Source: Opitutus sp. GAS368
GTDB lineage: Bacteria > Verrucomicrobiota > Verrucomicrobiia > Opitutales > Opitutaceae
Assembly: GCA_945903545.1 (NCBI GenBank)
Contig: CAMDOO010000006.1
Location: 1-60,709, forward strand
Reading direction: 5' to 3'
DNA length: 60,709 nt
This document shows, in pieces, positions 24,495 to 34,082 of this stretch; the stretch's first letter is position 1, and each line of letters begins with the position of its first letter. A program made the position numbers and the translations under genes. The notes under the pieces were generated by a model. The model had not been told where the DNA came from. It searched no databases and saw nothing but the letters and a program-made list of their open reading frames with translations.

Positions 24495-26696
24495 ATGCCG
24501 ACCTCGCACACTTGGAATTTTTTCCGCACCGGCGGCCTGGATCAGGTCACGCTCGCCACGGCCGCCGATCTCAAGGCCCTGCCCACGCTCGACCAGAAGC
24601 TCTGGGTCGCCCTGAGCTGCCCAGTCAAGGGCCTGGAGCTCGACGAGAAGACCCTCGCCCTGATCGACTCCGACGTCGACGGCCGCATTCGCGTGCCCGA
24701 GCTCATCACGGCGGTGCAATGGGCAGCCGCGCGGCTCAAGGACCCGGCCATCGTACTCCGCGGCGACGACGCCCTGCCGCTGGACGCCATCAACGACACC
24801 ACCCCCGACGGCCACATCCTGCTGCTGTCGGCCCGCCAGATCCTGGCCAATCTCGGAAAACCCGCGGCCAAGACGATCGCCGTCGCCGAGGCGGCCGACA
24901 CCGCGAAGATCTTTTCCGCCAGCCCGCTCAACGGCGACGGCGTCATCCCCCCCGAGGCGACCGAGGACCCGGCGGTGCAGGCCCTCATCAAGGATATCAT
25001 CACCTGCCTCGGGGGCAGCAACGACCGCACTGGCTCCGTAGGCGTGACCGCCGACAAGATCGCGGCCTTCTTCGCTGCGCTCTCGGCCTATGCCGCCTGG
25101 GTGGAGCAGAGCGCCACGGAGGACATCGCCATCCTCGGCGAGGCCACCGCCGCCGCGTGCGCGACCCTGAAAACGGTGCGGCCGAAGGTGGAGGATTATT
25201 TCACCCGCACCCGCCTCGCCGCGTTCGACCAGCGCGCCCTCGGCGCGCTCAATCGCAGCGAGGCCGACTACCTCGCGATCGCGGCCAAGGACATGAAGAT
25301 CACCGCGGAGGAGGTCTCCGGCTTCCCCCTCGCGCGCATCGAGGCCAACGGCCCCCTCCCCCTGCTGGAAGGCGTCAATCCCGCCTGGGCCGCCGACCTC
25401 GCCGCCCTGCACACGCGCGTCGTCTCCCCGATCCTCGGCGCAGCCCAGACCTCCCTCACCGAGCAGGAATGGACCGAGCTCACGGCCCGCTTCGCCGCCT
25501 ACGAAACCTGGCTGGGCGGCAAGCAGGGCAGCGCCGTCGAGCAACTCGGCCTGCCGCGCGTGAAGGAAATCCTCGCCGGCAACGGGCAGGCCGCGCTCGC
25601 CGCGCTGGTGGCCCGGGACCAGGTGCTTGAGCCGGAATTCAAGGCCATCACCGATGTCGAGCGGCTCGTCCGCTACCACCGCGACTTGCGCGCCCTGCTC
25701 CACAATTTCGTCAACTTCGCCGACTTCTACTCGCACGACCGCCTCGCCGTCTTCCAGGCAGGCACGCTCTACCTCGACAGCCGCTCGACCGAGCTCTGCC
25801 TCAAGGTGGACGGCCCCAACCCGCTCGCCGCGATGAGCAAGGCCTACATCGCCTACTGCAGCTGCACGCGGAAGGACACCCCGCCGATGGTCATCGCCGC
25901 CTGCTTCACCCAGGGTGACAGCGACTACCTCTTTGTCGGCCGCCACGGTGTCTTCTACGACCGGCAGGGCCGTGACTGGGACGCCGTCATCACGAGCATC
26001 GCCGACAACCCGATCAGCATCCGCCAGGCCTTCTGGGCCCCGTACAAGAAGTTTATCCGGATGATCGAGGAGCAGGTCGCCAAGCGGGCCGCCGCCGCCG
26101 AGGCGGAGTCCAACAGCAAGCTCGCGGCCTCGGCGGAAAAGACCGCCAACGTCGACAAGGCCGGCCCCGCGGCCGCGCCCAAGAAGATCGATATCGGCAC
26201 GGTCGCCGCCCTCGGCGTCGCGGTCGGTGCCATTGGCGGCGCCCTCGGGGCGGTGGCCACCGGGTTGGCCAAGCTCGCGATCTGGCAACTGCCGCTGGTG
26301 GTGGTCGGCCTGACCCTCGTCATCTCCCTCCCCTCGATGGCCATCGCCTGGCTCAAGCTCCGCCAGCGCACCCTCGGCCCCATCCTCGAGGGCAACGGCT
26401 GGGCCGTGAACGGCCGCGTGAAGATCAACATTCCCTTCGGCACGGCGCTGACCGACGTGGCCGTCCTGCCGCCCGGCTCGCACCGCTCCCTCGAGGATCC
26501 CTACGAGGACAAGGCCGCAGCCCGGAAGCGCCGGCAGTTCACCGCCCTCGCGATCCTGTTGCTCCTCGCGGTCGCCGCCTGGTTCATCCGCAAGGACGCC
26601 GAGAAGCATCTCAGCGAGGACGGGATGGCCCATTATTTCTGGGAGACCGACCGTCCTGCCGCGAAGACCGGGACGGAAACCCCCGCCGCGAAATAG
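24495..26696 (+). CDS. Large membrane-anchored protein with EF-hand-like motifs, unknown
   Basis: A 733-residue protein starting at 24495 (MPTSHTWNFFRTGGLDQVTL). Most of it is a soluble, Ala-rich helical region without close resemblance to a family I can name. LIDSDVDGRIRVPEL at about residues 60-74 looks like an EF-hand loop (DxDxDGxIxxxE), and SPLNGDGVIPPEA at about 141-153 is a weaker one. Near residues 565-625 two hydrophobic segments (VAALGVAVGAIGGALGAVAT and LPLVVVGLTLVISLPSMAIAW) suggest membrane insertion, and a third (FTALAILLLLAVAAWFI) lies near the C-terminus. It stands alone between rlmD-like and the lipoate ligase-like gene. Confidence 0.75.
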   Translation: MPTSHTWNFFRTGGLDQVTLATAADLKALPTLDQKLWVALSCPVKGLELDEKTLALIDSDVDGRIRVPELITAVQWAAARLKDPAIVLRGDDALPLDAINDTTPDGHILLLSARQILANLGKPAAKTIAVAEAADTAKIFSASPLNGDGVIPPEATEDPAVQALIKDIITCLGGSNDRTGSVGVTADKIAAFFAALSAYAAWVEQSATEDIAILGEATAAACATLKTVRPKVEDYFTRTRLAAFDQRALGALNRSEADYLAIAAKDMKITAEEVSGFPLARIEANGPLPLLEGVNPAWAADLAALHTRVVSPILGAAQTSLTEQEWTELTARFAAYETWLGGKQGSAVEQLGLPRVKEILAGNGQAALAALVARDQVLEPEFKAITDVERLVRYHRDLRALLHNFVNFADFYSHDRLAVFQAGTLYLDSRSTELCLKVDGPNPLAAMSKAYIAYCSCTRKDTPPMVIAACFTQGDSDYLFVGRHGVFYDRQGRDWDAVITSIADNPISIRQAFWAPYKKFIRMIEEQVAKRAAAAEAESNSKLAASAEKTANVDKAGPAAAPKKIDIGTVAALGVAVGAIGGALGAVATGLAKLAIWQLPLVVVGLTLVISLPSMAIAWLKLRQRTLGPILEGNGWAVNGRVKINIPFGTALTDVAVLPPGSHRSLEDPYEDKAAARKRRQFTALAILLLLAVAAWFIRKDAEKHLSEDGMAHYFWETDRPAAKTGTETPAAK

Positions 26697-26770
26697 CGAG
26701 GGAGGGATGAGACGGATTCCGGGTGCCCTCACCCGGATTCCGGCGGCAGGGGGCGAAGTCCTCCCCCCGT

Positions 26771-27484
26771 TTAGCGCTGCTCCAGCCACTCCGGCGAGGC
26801 GTAGCGCTCCGTCAGGCCGCTGACTTCTTCCTCATTGAGCTCCGGCCACGGGGCGGGTTCGGCCGCGAGGCCCATGGCTGTTCCGAGCTGCGCGGCAAAG
26901 TCGTCTTGAAACTTCTCCCAATCCACGGCCGCGCCCGCCGCCGGCCGCCAGACCGAACCCTGGAACAGCAGTCCGTGCTTGTTCCGCTTCTGCGCGGCGC
27001 CGGCAATCTTGCCGCCATCGGCGGACCGGACGACATCGGACTTCTCCGCGCGCTGAAAGCAGACTCCCGCCGGCCCGTCGGCGGCCTCATCCGGCGCAGA
27101 CTTCACGATGGCATCGACCCCCTGCGCCCGCAGCGCCGCGGCCAGCGCCTCATGCACCACGCGGTAGCTGTGCGGGGCGGGCTGCTCCTCGAGCGGGTGG
27201 CCGCGCGGGATCACGAGGCAGTAGGTCCAGTCGTCGCGGTGGTCGACCAGTCCGCCGCCGGTGGCACGGCGGCACAGGTCGAAAGTCTCGCCGGGCGGCA
27301 AGCTGGCACGGATCGCGGCGATCTTCTGGCTGTAGCCAAAGGTGAAGGCCGGCCGGTGCCAGCCGTAGTGACGGAAACGCGCGGCCCCCGGCTGCGGGAA
27401 CCGCTGCAGCAGGAGAAAATCCACCGCCATGTTCTCGGCCGCGGAGCCGGTGCGGTCGGGCAGAAGCTGAAGCGGAAACGCCAT
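26771..27484 (-). CDS. Lipoate-protein ligase A-like (biotin/lipoate A/B ligase fold) protein
   Basis: A 237-residue protein starting at the ATG at 27484 (MAFPLQLLPDRTGSAAENMAVD). Signature motifs are FRHYGWHRPAFTFGYSQ, the lipoyl-AMP-binding loop CRRATGGGLVDHRDDWTYCLVIP, and AQKRNKHGLLFQGSV with its Lys region near the usual catalytic lysine. In the family it attaches lipoate or octanoate to E2 and GcvH proteins. It is shorter than LplA with its accessory domain, so octanoyltransferase LipM-like activity is the alternative. The gene follows a broken cyclase gene on the same strand. Confidence 0.82.
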   Translation of the reverse strand: MAFPLQLLPDRTGSAAENMAVDFLLLQRFPQPGAARFRHYGWHRPAFTFGYSQKIAAIRASLPPGETFDLCRRATGGGLVDHRDDWTYCLVIPRGHPLEEQPAPHSYRVVHEALAAALRAQGVDAIVKSAPDEAADGPAGVCFQRAEKSDVVRSADGGKIAGAAQKRNKHGLLFQGSVWRPAAGAAVDWEKFQDDFAAQLGTAMGLAAEPAPWPELNEEEVSGLTERYASPEWLEQR

Positions 27485-27568
27485 CCCAGCAGCGCAGCGC
27501 CGGCGGCGGCCGTTGCCAAGTCCTGTCTGCACCTCGTGGCGGCGGGTTTCCGCCGAGCACTCGATTCT

Positions 27569-27617
27569 GGAGCCGGAGTCGTTGACCCCGGTGCCGGCCT
27601 CACCGAGGCCAGCTATA
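27569..27617. repeat. Intergenic copy of the 49-bp GAGGCCAGCTA repeat
   Basis: Contains GGAGTCGTTGACCCCGG and GGCCTCACCGAGGCCAGCTA, matching the insert in the trmH-like gene, with some decay at the left end. Confidence 0.85.
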
Positions 27618-27646
27618 GAGAAGACCGCCCATAACCCAGTGGCGGC

Positions 27647-29030
27647 TCAGCGGCCGCGGGCAGGCAGGTTGTTCCCGGCGGCCCGGCCGCCCCGGGGTTG
27701 CGCCCCGGCGGGCAGCAGCGGCACCACGATCGCCTCCATGCCTGGGAGCGTGTAGTTCCGCGCGAAGGCCATCGCCCCCTGCACGACCTCGCGGGGCGCC
27801 GCGGGGCGCGCGTCGCGAAGCGCGCTCACGATGATGTTGCCCATCATCAACGGCGTTGTCTCTGACCAGTCGCGCGGCTGGATGGCATTCCCCAAGATGA
27901 AGATCAGCTTGCCCTCGGGCGCGAGGAACACCCGCGTTTCCGGCTGGTTGGCCCCGGAGATATCCGGAACCACGAGCGGATTCTGCTTCGTGTAGCGGCG
28001 GAGCGTGGCCTCAAGCCAGACCTTCAGCGCCGCCATCTGCTCGGCGGCGATCAGCATCACCTGCACGTTGCCGCGGCCGGCTGCGGCTTCGCCGTTGTCC
28101 TGGATCGACTTCGCGAGACCGGCAAAATCGTACTTCTCCAGAAACTGGGTGCGGGCCTGCGCGAGTTCGCGGCGACGGGCCTGGTCGTTGACCGGGCCGG
28201 GCGCGGGCTGGGCCGGGGCAGTCGGTACGGCCGCCGTCGGCGTGGTGGTGGGCGGAGCGGATTGGACCACGGCCGGCTGGACCGCGGGAGTAACCGCCGG
28301 GGTCTTCGCGCCTTCGGCCTGAACCGCGCTCTCGGGCCGGCGGCTGAGGAACAGCCCGGCGGCAAAAACAACGGCAAGCACGGCCACGGCACCGACCACC
28401 AGCAGGGTCCGGTTGCCTCCCGCCTTCGGTGCCGGTTGGGCGGTGGGCACGGGCATGGGGGGGCCGGCTCGCACTGGACTGCAGGCCCTGGGCTTCCAGC
28501 AGCAGCCGGTAGACCGGGATCGCCTGGGAAATGTTCTTCAGGTCGCGCGGCCCGAGGTGGACGGCCTGCAGCTCGATCTTGTTCTTCACCACGTCGTACA
28601 CCGTCTGCGAGATGCAGATGCCGCCCGGCTCGGCCTCGGCCTGCAGGCGCGCCGCGATGTTTACGCCGTCACCCATCACATCCTGGTCCTGCACAATGAT
28701 GTCGCCGATATGGATGCCGATGCGGTGCAGGAGAATCTTCGAGGCGAGCTCTTCCTTCGCTTCCGCCGCAAACTGGCGCTGCATCGCGAGCGCGCAGGCC
28801 ACGGCATGCACCGCGCTGGAGAACGTCATCAGCAGCCCGTCTCCCGTGGTCTTGAGCACCGCCCCCTCGTGCTCCGCACAGATCCGGCGCATCTCACCGA
28901 AGTCGCGCTGCAGGATGCGCAGCGTGCCGACCTCGTCCTTCTGCATGCGGGCGCTGAACGAGACGGCGTCGGTGAAGACGATGGCCGCGAGGGTGCGCTA
29001 CGAATTCGTGGCGGAGGGGCGGTCGGCCAT
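27647..29030 (-). pseudogene. Adenylate/guanylate cyclase gene broken by a stop codon and a frameshift
   Basis: The N-terminal class III cyclase domain is clear: LAAIVFTDAVSFSARMQKDE, HEGAVLKTTGDGLLMTF, LLHRIGIHIGDIIVQDQDVMGDGVNIAARLQ and GGICISQTVYDVV. An in-frame ATG at 29030 would give MADRPSATNS, then a TAG at 28998-29000, then RTLAAIVFTD in the same frame. A run of seven G on the plus strand (28457-28463) then shifts the frame by one. With six G the cyclase domain would join a Pro-rich linker, a membrane helix (LLVVGAVAVLAVVFAAGLFL) and a C-terminal domain ending at 27647. Either a recent pseudogene or assembly errors; two independent lesions favour a real pseudogene. Confidence 0.75.
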
Positions 29031-29198
29031 GGGAATGCCGGGAGCTTGGGTGGTTGTCCTCCGCTGGCAATGCTGGAGGAGCCGGGCATTAGCGTTGACG
29101 CAGCCGGCCCCGAAAACCTCATTAATCCCACCCCCTGATTGGATCACCCCTGCCTGTCCGCCGGCCTCTGCCAGCGCCCGGCGCATCCTTTCCTACCC

Positions 29199-31871
29199 AT
29201 GAAAATTCCCGCGTTGCTCGTTACCACCGTGGCTGCGTGCAGCCTTTGCGCTCCTTCCGCGTTCGCCCAGGCCGCCGCCGCCCGCCCCCCCATCCCCAAC
29301 ATCACCGCGGCCCAGACGCTCGGGATGACCAACGCCCTCGACCAGGACGTCGCCGTCCAGCTCCAGGCCGTGGTCACCGCCCGCACCGCGATGATGGAGG
29401 CCTCGCTCCGCGCCCCGGCTGATCCCGCGGGGATCACGGCGAAAGCCGAGGCGTTGGGCGCCGCCGAGCGGGCCCTCGCCCTCGCCCGCGCCGATACCTT
29501 TGCGCGGCTGCAGCGTTCGCCCGACAAACTCTCCCCCGACCAGGTCGCCGTCATCGTGCAACGCACGCCGGCCGGCTCCATCACCGGAATGTCGGCCGCC
29601 ACCCTCCTCGCGTCGAGCAAGGCCCAGGCCATCGACTACGGCCCGTTCCTCTCCGCCACCGTCGTGGCGCGCTGGCCGCAGGGCAACACGACCAACAAGG
29701 GCATCGCCATCAAGCTCGGCGCCGCCAACGAGGGCGCGATGGTCTTCGACATCGACCTCCTCCGCTGGTCGGCGGGCTGGACCGATGGCTTCCTCAGCCT
29801 CACCGGCGTGACCTTCAACGGCGCCCATGGGCCCAATCCCCTCGTCGCCGGCCGCATCGGTTTCGCCACGGCGGCCGTCCCCGGCTGGAGCTCGACCACG
29901 GGTAACGCCCGGCCGGCCTTCGCCGATCCGCGGGAGAAACCGTACGGGCCGCTCCCCGCGACGACCGGCAACTACCGGGGCCTTTATCTCAACGGCGACC
30001 GCGTCGTCGTCTCGTACACCGTGGGCGACACCGAGGTCCTTGAATCCCCCGGCCTCGCCAAGCTCGCCGACGGCACCCCCGTCTTCACCCGCACCTTCAA
30101 GATCGGACCGAGCACCCTGCAGCGCTCCATCCTCGTGGCCGACGTCAGCCCCACCACCGAGCCCGTCGGTGAAAACCCCTCCGAGGCCGGCCTGACCGTC
30201 GGCCTCGTGCGCATCCCCGCCGCTTCCGAGGTCCGCACCGTCGCCGGGTTGGTCGGCGCACCGACCGGTGCGCAGTTCGATGTCCAGGCCGGTCGCCTGG
30301 CACTCCGCCTGCCCGCCCTGCCCGACGGCGCCACCTTCACGCTCGCGGTCACCCAGATCGTTCCCGAGACGCAGCCCGCGTTCAACGCCTGGCTCCGCTC
30401 CGCCCCCACCCCGCCTGACCTCGCGCTCTCCCAGCAGGGCGGCCCCTCGCGCTGGAACGAGCGCATCGTCACCAAGGGCCAGCTCGGCGTCAGCACCACG
30501 CCCGACGGCGCCTACACCGTCGACACCATCACCGCGCCCGAGGACAACCCCTACCTGTCCTGGCTGCGCTTCGGCGGCTTCGATTTCTTCGCCGACGGCC
30601 ACCGCGCCGCCATCACCACCTGGAGCGGCGACGTCTGGCTCGTCTCGGGCATCGACGAGAAACTCGAGACCCTCACCTGGAAACGCTTCGCCACCGGACT
30701 CCACCAGCCGCTCGGCCTCCGCATCGTGAGGGACGAGGTGTACGTGCTCGGGCGCGACCAGATCACGCGCCTCAAGGACCTGAACAACGACGGCGAGGCC
30801 GACTTCTACGAGAGCTTCAACAACGACGTGATCGTCACGCCCTCCTTCCACGAGTTCGCGCTCGATCTCCAGACCGACCGCGCCGGTAATTTTTATTTCG
30901 CCAAGGGCGGCGCGGTGAGCCCGGGCGGCCGCGGCTGGCAGGTCGTCACACCCCACACGGGCGCCATCCTGCGCGTCGCCGCCGATGGCTCGAAGCTCGA
31001 CATTTTCGCCACCGGCGTGCGCGCGCCCAACGGCCTGGGCATGGGGCCCAATGACGAGCTCACCGTCACCGACAACGAGGGAACCTGGACGCCCACCGAC
31101 CGCCTGAGCCTCGTCAAGCAGGGCGACTTCCTCGGGGTCGTCGACCTCGCGCAGCGCGCCGTGCCGCCCGACAACTACGGCAATCCCCTCCTCTGGCTGC
31201 CCCACAGCACGATCAACAACTCCGGCGGCGGCCAGGCCTGGGTGCCCAACAACAACCGCTGGGGTCCGTTCGGCGGCGGCCTCGTCTACACCTCGTACGG
31301 CAAATCCACCCTCTTCCTCGTCATGCGCGAGGTCGCCGGCGGCCTCAACCAGGCCGGCGTGGTCAAGTTCCCGATCAGCGTCGACACCGGCACGATGCGG
31401 GCGCGCTTCAACACGGTCGACGGTCAGCTTTACCTCGCCGGCCTGAAGGGTTGGCAGACCAACGCGGTGCGCGACGGCGCGCTCCAGCGCGTCCGTTACA
31501 CCGGCAAGGACGTCGAGATGCCGTCGGAACTTCACGTGGTGGCGGGCGGACTCCAGATCAAGTTCACCGTCCCGCTCGACCGGAAGGCGGCCACCGACCT
31601 GCAGAATTTCTCGGTCGAGCAGTGGAACTACCGGTGGACCTCGAGCTACGGCTCCGCGGAATACTCGGTCACGGATCCCACCAAGCAGGGCCATGACACC
31701 GTCGACGTGAAGTCCGTCCAGCTCTCCGCTGACGGCCGCACCGTGTTTCTCGAGATCCCCGGAATCAAGCCGGTCATGCAGATGAAGGTGAACTTCAAGA
31801 TCAGCACCGCCACCGGCCACCCGCTCGAGTCCGAGATCCACAACACCGTCGCCTACGTGCCCGCGCTGTGA
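29199..31871 (+). CDS. Secreted DUF6797-type protein with beta-propeller dehydrogenase-like domain
   Basis: An 890-residue protein with a Sec signal peptide (MKIPALLVTTVAACSLCAPSAFAQ). The DUF6797-like region includes DYGPFLSATVVARWPQGN, NKGIAIKL and DLLRWSAGWTDGFLSLTGV. The later part (FFADGHRAAITTWSGDVWLVSGID, RIVRDEVYVLGRDQITRLKDLNNDGEADFYESF, ATGVRAPNGLGMGPNDELTVTDNEG) resembles the six-bladed propeller of PQQ-type glucose/sorbosone dehydrogenases. It starts a three-gene operon with a pentahaem cytochrome and a DUF1080 protein. A role in oxidising sugars outside the cytoplasm is inferred from the propeller and the cytochrome partner. Confidence 0.82.
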   Translation: MKIPALLVTTVAACSLCAPSAFAQAAAARPPIPNITAAQTLGMTNALDQDVAVQLQAVVTARTAMMEASLRAPADPAGITAKAEALGAAERALALARADTFARLQRSPDKLSPDQVAVIVQRTPAGSITGMSAATLLASSKAQAIDYGPFLSATVVARWPQGNTTNKGIAIKLGAANEGAMVFDIDLLRWSAGWTDGFLSLTGVTFNGAHGPNPLVAGRIGFATAAVPGWSSTTGNARPAFADPREKPYGPLPATTGNYRGLYLNGDRVVVSYTVGDTEVLESPGLAKLADGTPVFTRTFKIGPSTLQRSILVADVSPTTEPVGENPSEAGLTVGLVRIPAASEVRTVAGLVGAPTGAQFDVQAGRLALRLPALPDGATFTLAVTQIVPETQPAFNAWLRSAPTPPDLALSQQGGPSRWNERIVTKGQLGVSTTPDGAYTVDTITAPEDNPYLSWLRFGGFDFFADGHRAAITTWSGDVWLVSGIDEKLETLTWKRFATGLHQPLGLRIVRDEVYVLGRDQITRLKDLNNDGEADFYESFNNDVIVTPSFHEFALDLQTDRAGNFYFAKGGAVSPGGRGWQVVTPHTGAILRVAADGSKLDIFATGVRAPNGLGMGPNDELTVTDNEGTWTPTDRLSLVKQGDFLGVVDLAQRAVPPDNYGNPLLWLPHSTINNSGGGQAWVPNNNRWGPFGGGLVYTSYGKSTLFLVMREVAGGLNQAGVVKFPISVDTGTMRARFNTVDGQLYLAGLKGWQTNAVRDGALQRVRYTGKDVEMPSELHVVAGGLQIKFTVPLDRKAATDLQNFSVEQWNYRWTSSYGSAEYSVTDPTKQGHDTVDVKSVQLSADGRTVFLEIPGIKPVMQMKVNFKISTATGHPLESEIHNTVAYVPAL

Positions 31872-31880
31872 GGCGGAAGT

Positions 31881-31954
31881 TGTAGGAGCCTGCTTGCAGG
31901 CGATCCGGGAGGCCCATCTCACCGAACCATCGCCTGCAAGCAGGCTCCCACAAA
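31881..31954. repeat. TGTAGGAGCCTGCTTGCAGG inverted repeat inside the three-gene operon
   Basis: Arms of 25 bases (31881-31905 and 31930-31954) pair at 24 of 25 positions around a 24-base spacer. It occupies most of the gap between the DUF6797 and cytochrome genes. Confidence 0.9.
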
Positions 31955-31970
31955 AGGCTGCTCGTCCAAA

Positions 31971-34082
31971 ATGCCTCACCACCCCATCGCCGCCGTGCTG
32001 GCGGGTCTCTTCTGGTGTGCATCGTCCGTTGGCCAAGTCCAAGGCGCCGCGGCTCCCATGTTGCCGCCCGCGCCGCGACCCAGCCTGCTCGCCACCGAGG
32101 CTCCCCGCCTTGAACCCGGGGTTGTCGTCACCTTCACCTCCGCCGCCACGGGCAAGAGCGACGTCCGCCGCGACCGGCTGATCGCGCTCGCCGTCCCGGC
32201 CGGCACGCCGCCAAGTGCCTTGCTGCCCGTGGGACCGTTCCGCGCCGCCTGGGAGGCTAGCCTGACCGTTCCGCTGCGGGCCGAATATGCCTTTTCCTTT
32301 CAAGGCAACGGCACGGCCACGCTCATCGTGAACGGCCAGACCGTATTGACCGAGACCGGCCCCGAGCTCGGGGAAAAACCGGTTGCCACCGTTCTGCTCA
32401 ACAAGGGGGCCAACCGGATCCAGGTCGCGTACACCGGTCCGGCGCAAAACGCGGATGCGGGCTTCCGGCTCTTCTGGTCAGCCAAGGGCTTCGGCTCCGA
32501 GCCGGTGCCGCCCTCGGCGCTCACGAGCGATACCTCCGGGATCCCGCTTCGCTCTGCGGACCGGGTGCGCGCCGGGCGGGAACTTTTCTCCCACCTGCAC
32601 TGCGCGAGTTGCCACGACGCCGGGCCCGCGACTTCGCCCGGCATGCCCGAACTCCTCGACCGCGCGCCATCCCTCGCGGAAGCCGGGGTGCGTTTTCGCG
32701 GCGAGTGGATCGCCTCGTGGATCCTCGATCCGAAGTCGCACCGGCCCGACACCCCCATGCCGAAGGTGCGGCTGAATTCCCCGCAGGACGCCCAGGACAT
32801 CGCCGTGTATCTCGCTTCCCTCGGTTCGGCTCCCGCCACGCCACCGCCCGAGGCGGCGGCGCTCATCAACGGCGGCGGACGCCTCTTCGCCGAACTGCGC
32901 TGCATCGCCTGCCACACCGCCCCGGGCAGTACGCCCGAGGCCGGCAAACCGGCCCGCGTGAATCTCGGCTCCGTCGCGCAGAAATGGCAGCCGGCCGCAC
33001 TCACCGCCTTTCTCCAGGCCCCGCAGAAGAACCATCCCGCCACCCGCATGCCGGATTTCCGGCTGTCGGCCAGCGAGGCCCGCCAACTCACCGCGTTCCT
33101 GCTGGCCGGCCCCCGGCCGGGTCCCGGCGCCCTCACCGGCGACCGCGAGCGCGGCCAGGCGCAATTCGTCTCCAACTGCCTCTCGTGCCACGGCCCGGCG
33201 GCACCGGGACCGATCGCCGCCGCGACGGCGTTACCCTCGCTGTCCGCGCTGCTCGGTCGCGATTGGATGCGGGGATGCCTGGCGGAAACACCGGCCACCC
33301 GGGGCACTGCCCCGGATTTCGGCCTCGATGCCACGCAACGCGACAACCTCCGGGCCTTCGCCGCCTCGGGGTTGGACACACTGGCCCAGGACGCTCCGGT
33401 CGAATTCGCCCGTCGTCAGTTCGCGGCCCTGAACTGCGCCGCCTGTCACGACCGTGACGACAAGGCCGCGGGTTTCACCGCCTTCGCCGAGGAGGCGCAC
33501 GCCTTGGCCAAACGCTCCGGCGCGGTCGAGACGGAAGCCGAGGGACAATCGCTGTCGCAGGATCCGCCCTCACTCACCTGGGCCGGCGAAAAGCTTCGCC
33601 CGGAGGCCCTCCTCCGCCTGCTGGCTGGCAGGGTGCCGGAGCCCGCGCGGCCGTGGCTGAAGGTGAAGATGCCCGGTTTCGGAGCGCGAGCCGAGGGCAT
33701 CGCGAGCGGCCTGGTCCTCGAGCACGGCCTGCTGCCCCAGAAGGCGGCCGGCCCGTCCCCGGATCCCGATCTCGCCGTCCTCGGCGAGCGACTCGTCAGC
33801 ACCGAGTTCTTCGGTTGCGTGGCCTGCCATGCCGCCGGCTCCACCCCCGCCGCCGCCCCGTTCGGCGCACCCGGGATCAATTTTTCCCTCGTTCCCGGCC
33901 GGCTCCGCGCCGAGTATTACCACCGCTGGCTCGACCATCCGCAGCGCATCGAACCCCAGACCAAGATGCCACGCTTCACCGGAGAAACCGGGCGCAGCCT
34001 CCAGACCGAAATCCTCGACGGCGACGCCCATGCCCAATGGGACGCCATTCTCGCTTACCTCATCCAACTCGCGAACCCATGA
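31971..34082 (+). CDS. Exported pentahaem c-type cytochrome with PA14-like domain
   Basis: A 703-residue protein. After a signal peptide comes a PA14-like sugar-binding-type domain (about residues 45-175, AEYAFSFQGNGTATLIVNGQ). Five CxxCH haem motifs follow: CASCH 211-215, CIACH 311-315, CLSCH 403-407, CAACH 489-493, CVACH 616-620. Met-Pro motifs that could give distal ligands are at M263, M360, M567 and M666. It should carry electrons in the periplasm or on the cell surface. The start follows a repeat; the TGA overlaps the DUF1080 gene by four bases (ATGA). Cytochromes of this size with carbohydrate domains are frequent in Planctomycetes and Verrucomicrobia. Confidence 0.88.
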   Translation: MPHHPIAAVLAGLFWCASSVGQVQGAAAPMLPPAPRPSLLATEAPRLEPGVVVTFTSAATGKSDVRRDRLIALAVPAGTPPSALLPVGPFRAAWEASLTVPLRAEYAFSFQGNGTATLIVNGQTVLTETGPELGEKPVATVLLNKGANRIQVAYTGPAQNADAGFRLFWSAKGFGSEPVPPSALTSDTSGIPLRSADRVRAGRELFSHLHCASCHDAGPATSPGMPELLDRAPSLAEAGVRFRGEWIASWILDPKSHRPDTPMPKVRLNSPQDAQDIAVYLASLGSAPATPPPEAAALINGGGRLFAELRCIACHTAPGSTPEAGKPARVNLGSVAQKWQPAALTAFLQAPQKNHPATRMPDFRLSASEARQLTAFLLAGPRPGPGALTGDRERGQAQFVSNCLSCHGPAAPGPIAAATALPSLSALLGRDWMRGCLAETPATRGTAPDFGLDATQRDNLRAFAASGLDTLAQDAPVEFARRQFAALNCAACHDRDDKAAGFTAFAEEAHALAKRSGAVETEAEGQSLSQDPPSLTWAGEKLRPEALLRLLAGRVPEPARPWLKVKMPGFGARAEGIASGLVLEHGLLPQKAAGPSPDPDLAVLGERLVSTEFFGCVACHAAGSTPAAAPFGAPGINFSLVPGRLRAEYYHRWLDHPQRIEPQTKMPRFTGETGRSLQTEILDGDAHAQWDAILAYLIQLANP

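Noticed and set aside
28457-28463. Programmed frameshifting in the cyclase gene
   Set aside because: A G7/C7 tract alone is not a classic slippery site with a stimulatory element, and the separate TAG near the start favours gene decay or assembly error.
29193-32447. A 1084-codon minus-strand frame opposite the DUF6797 and cytochrome genes
   Set aside because: It spans two real genes and a repeat, shows no domain, and has the composition expected of antisense GC-rich DNA.
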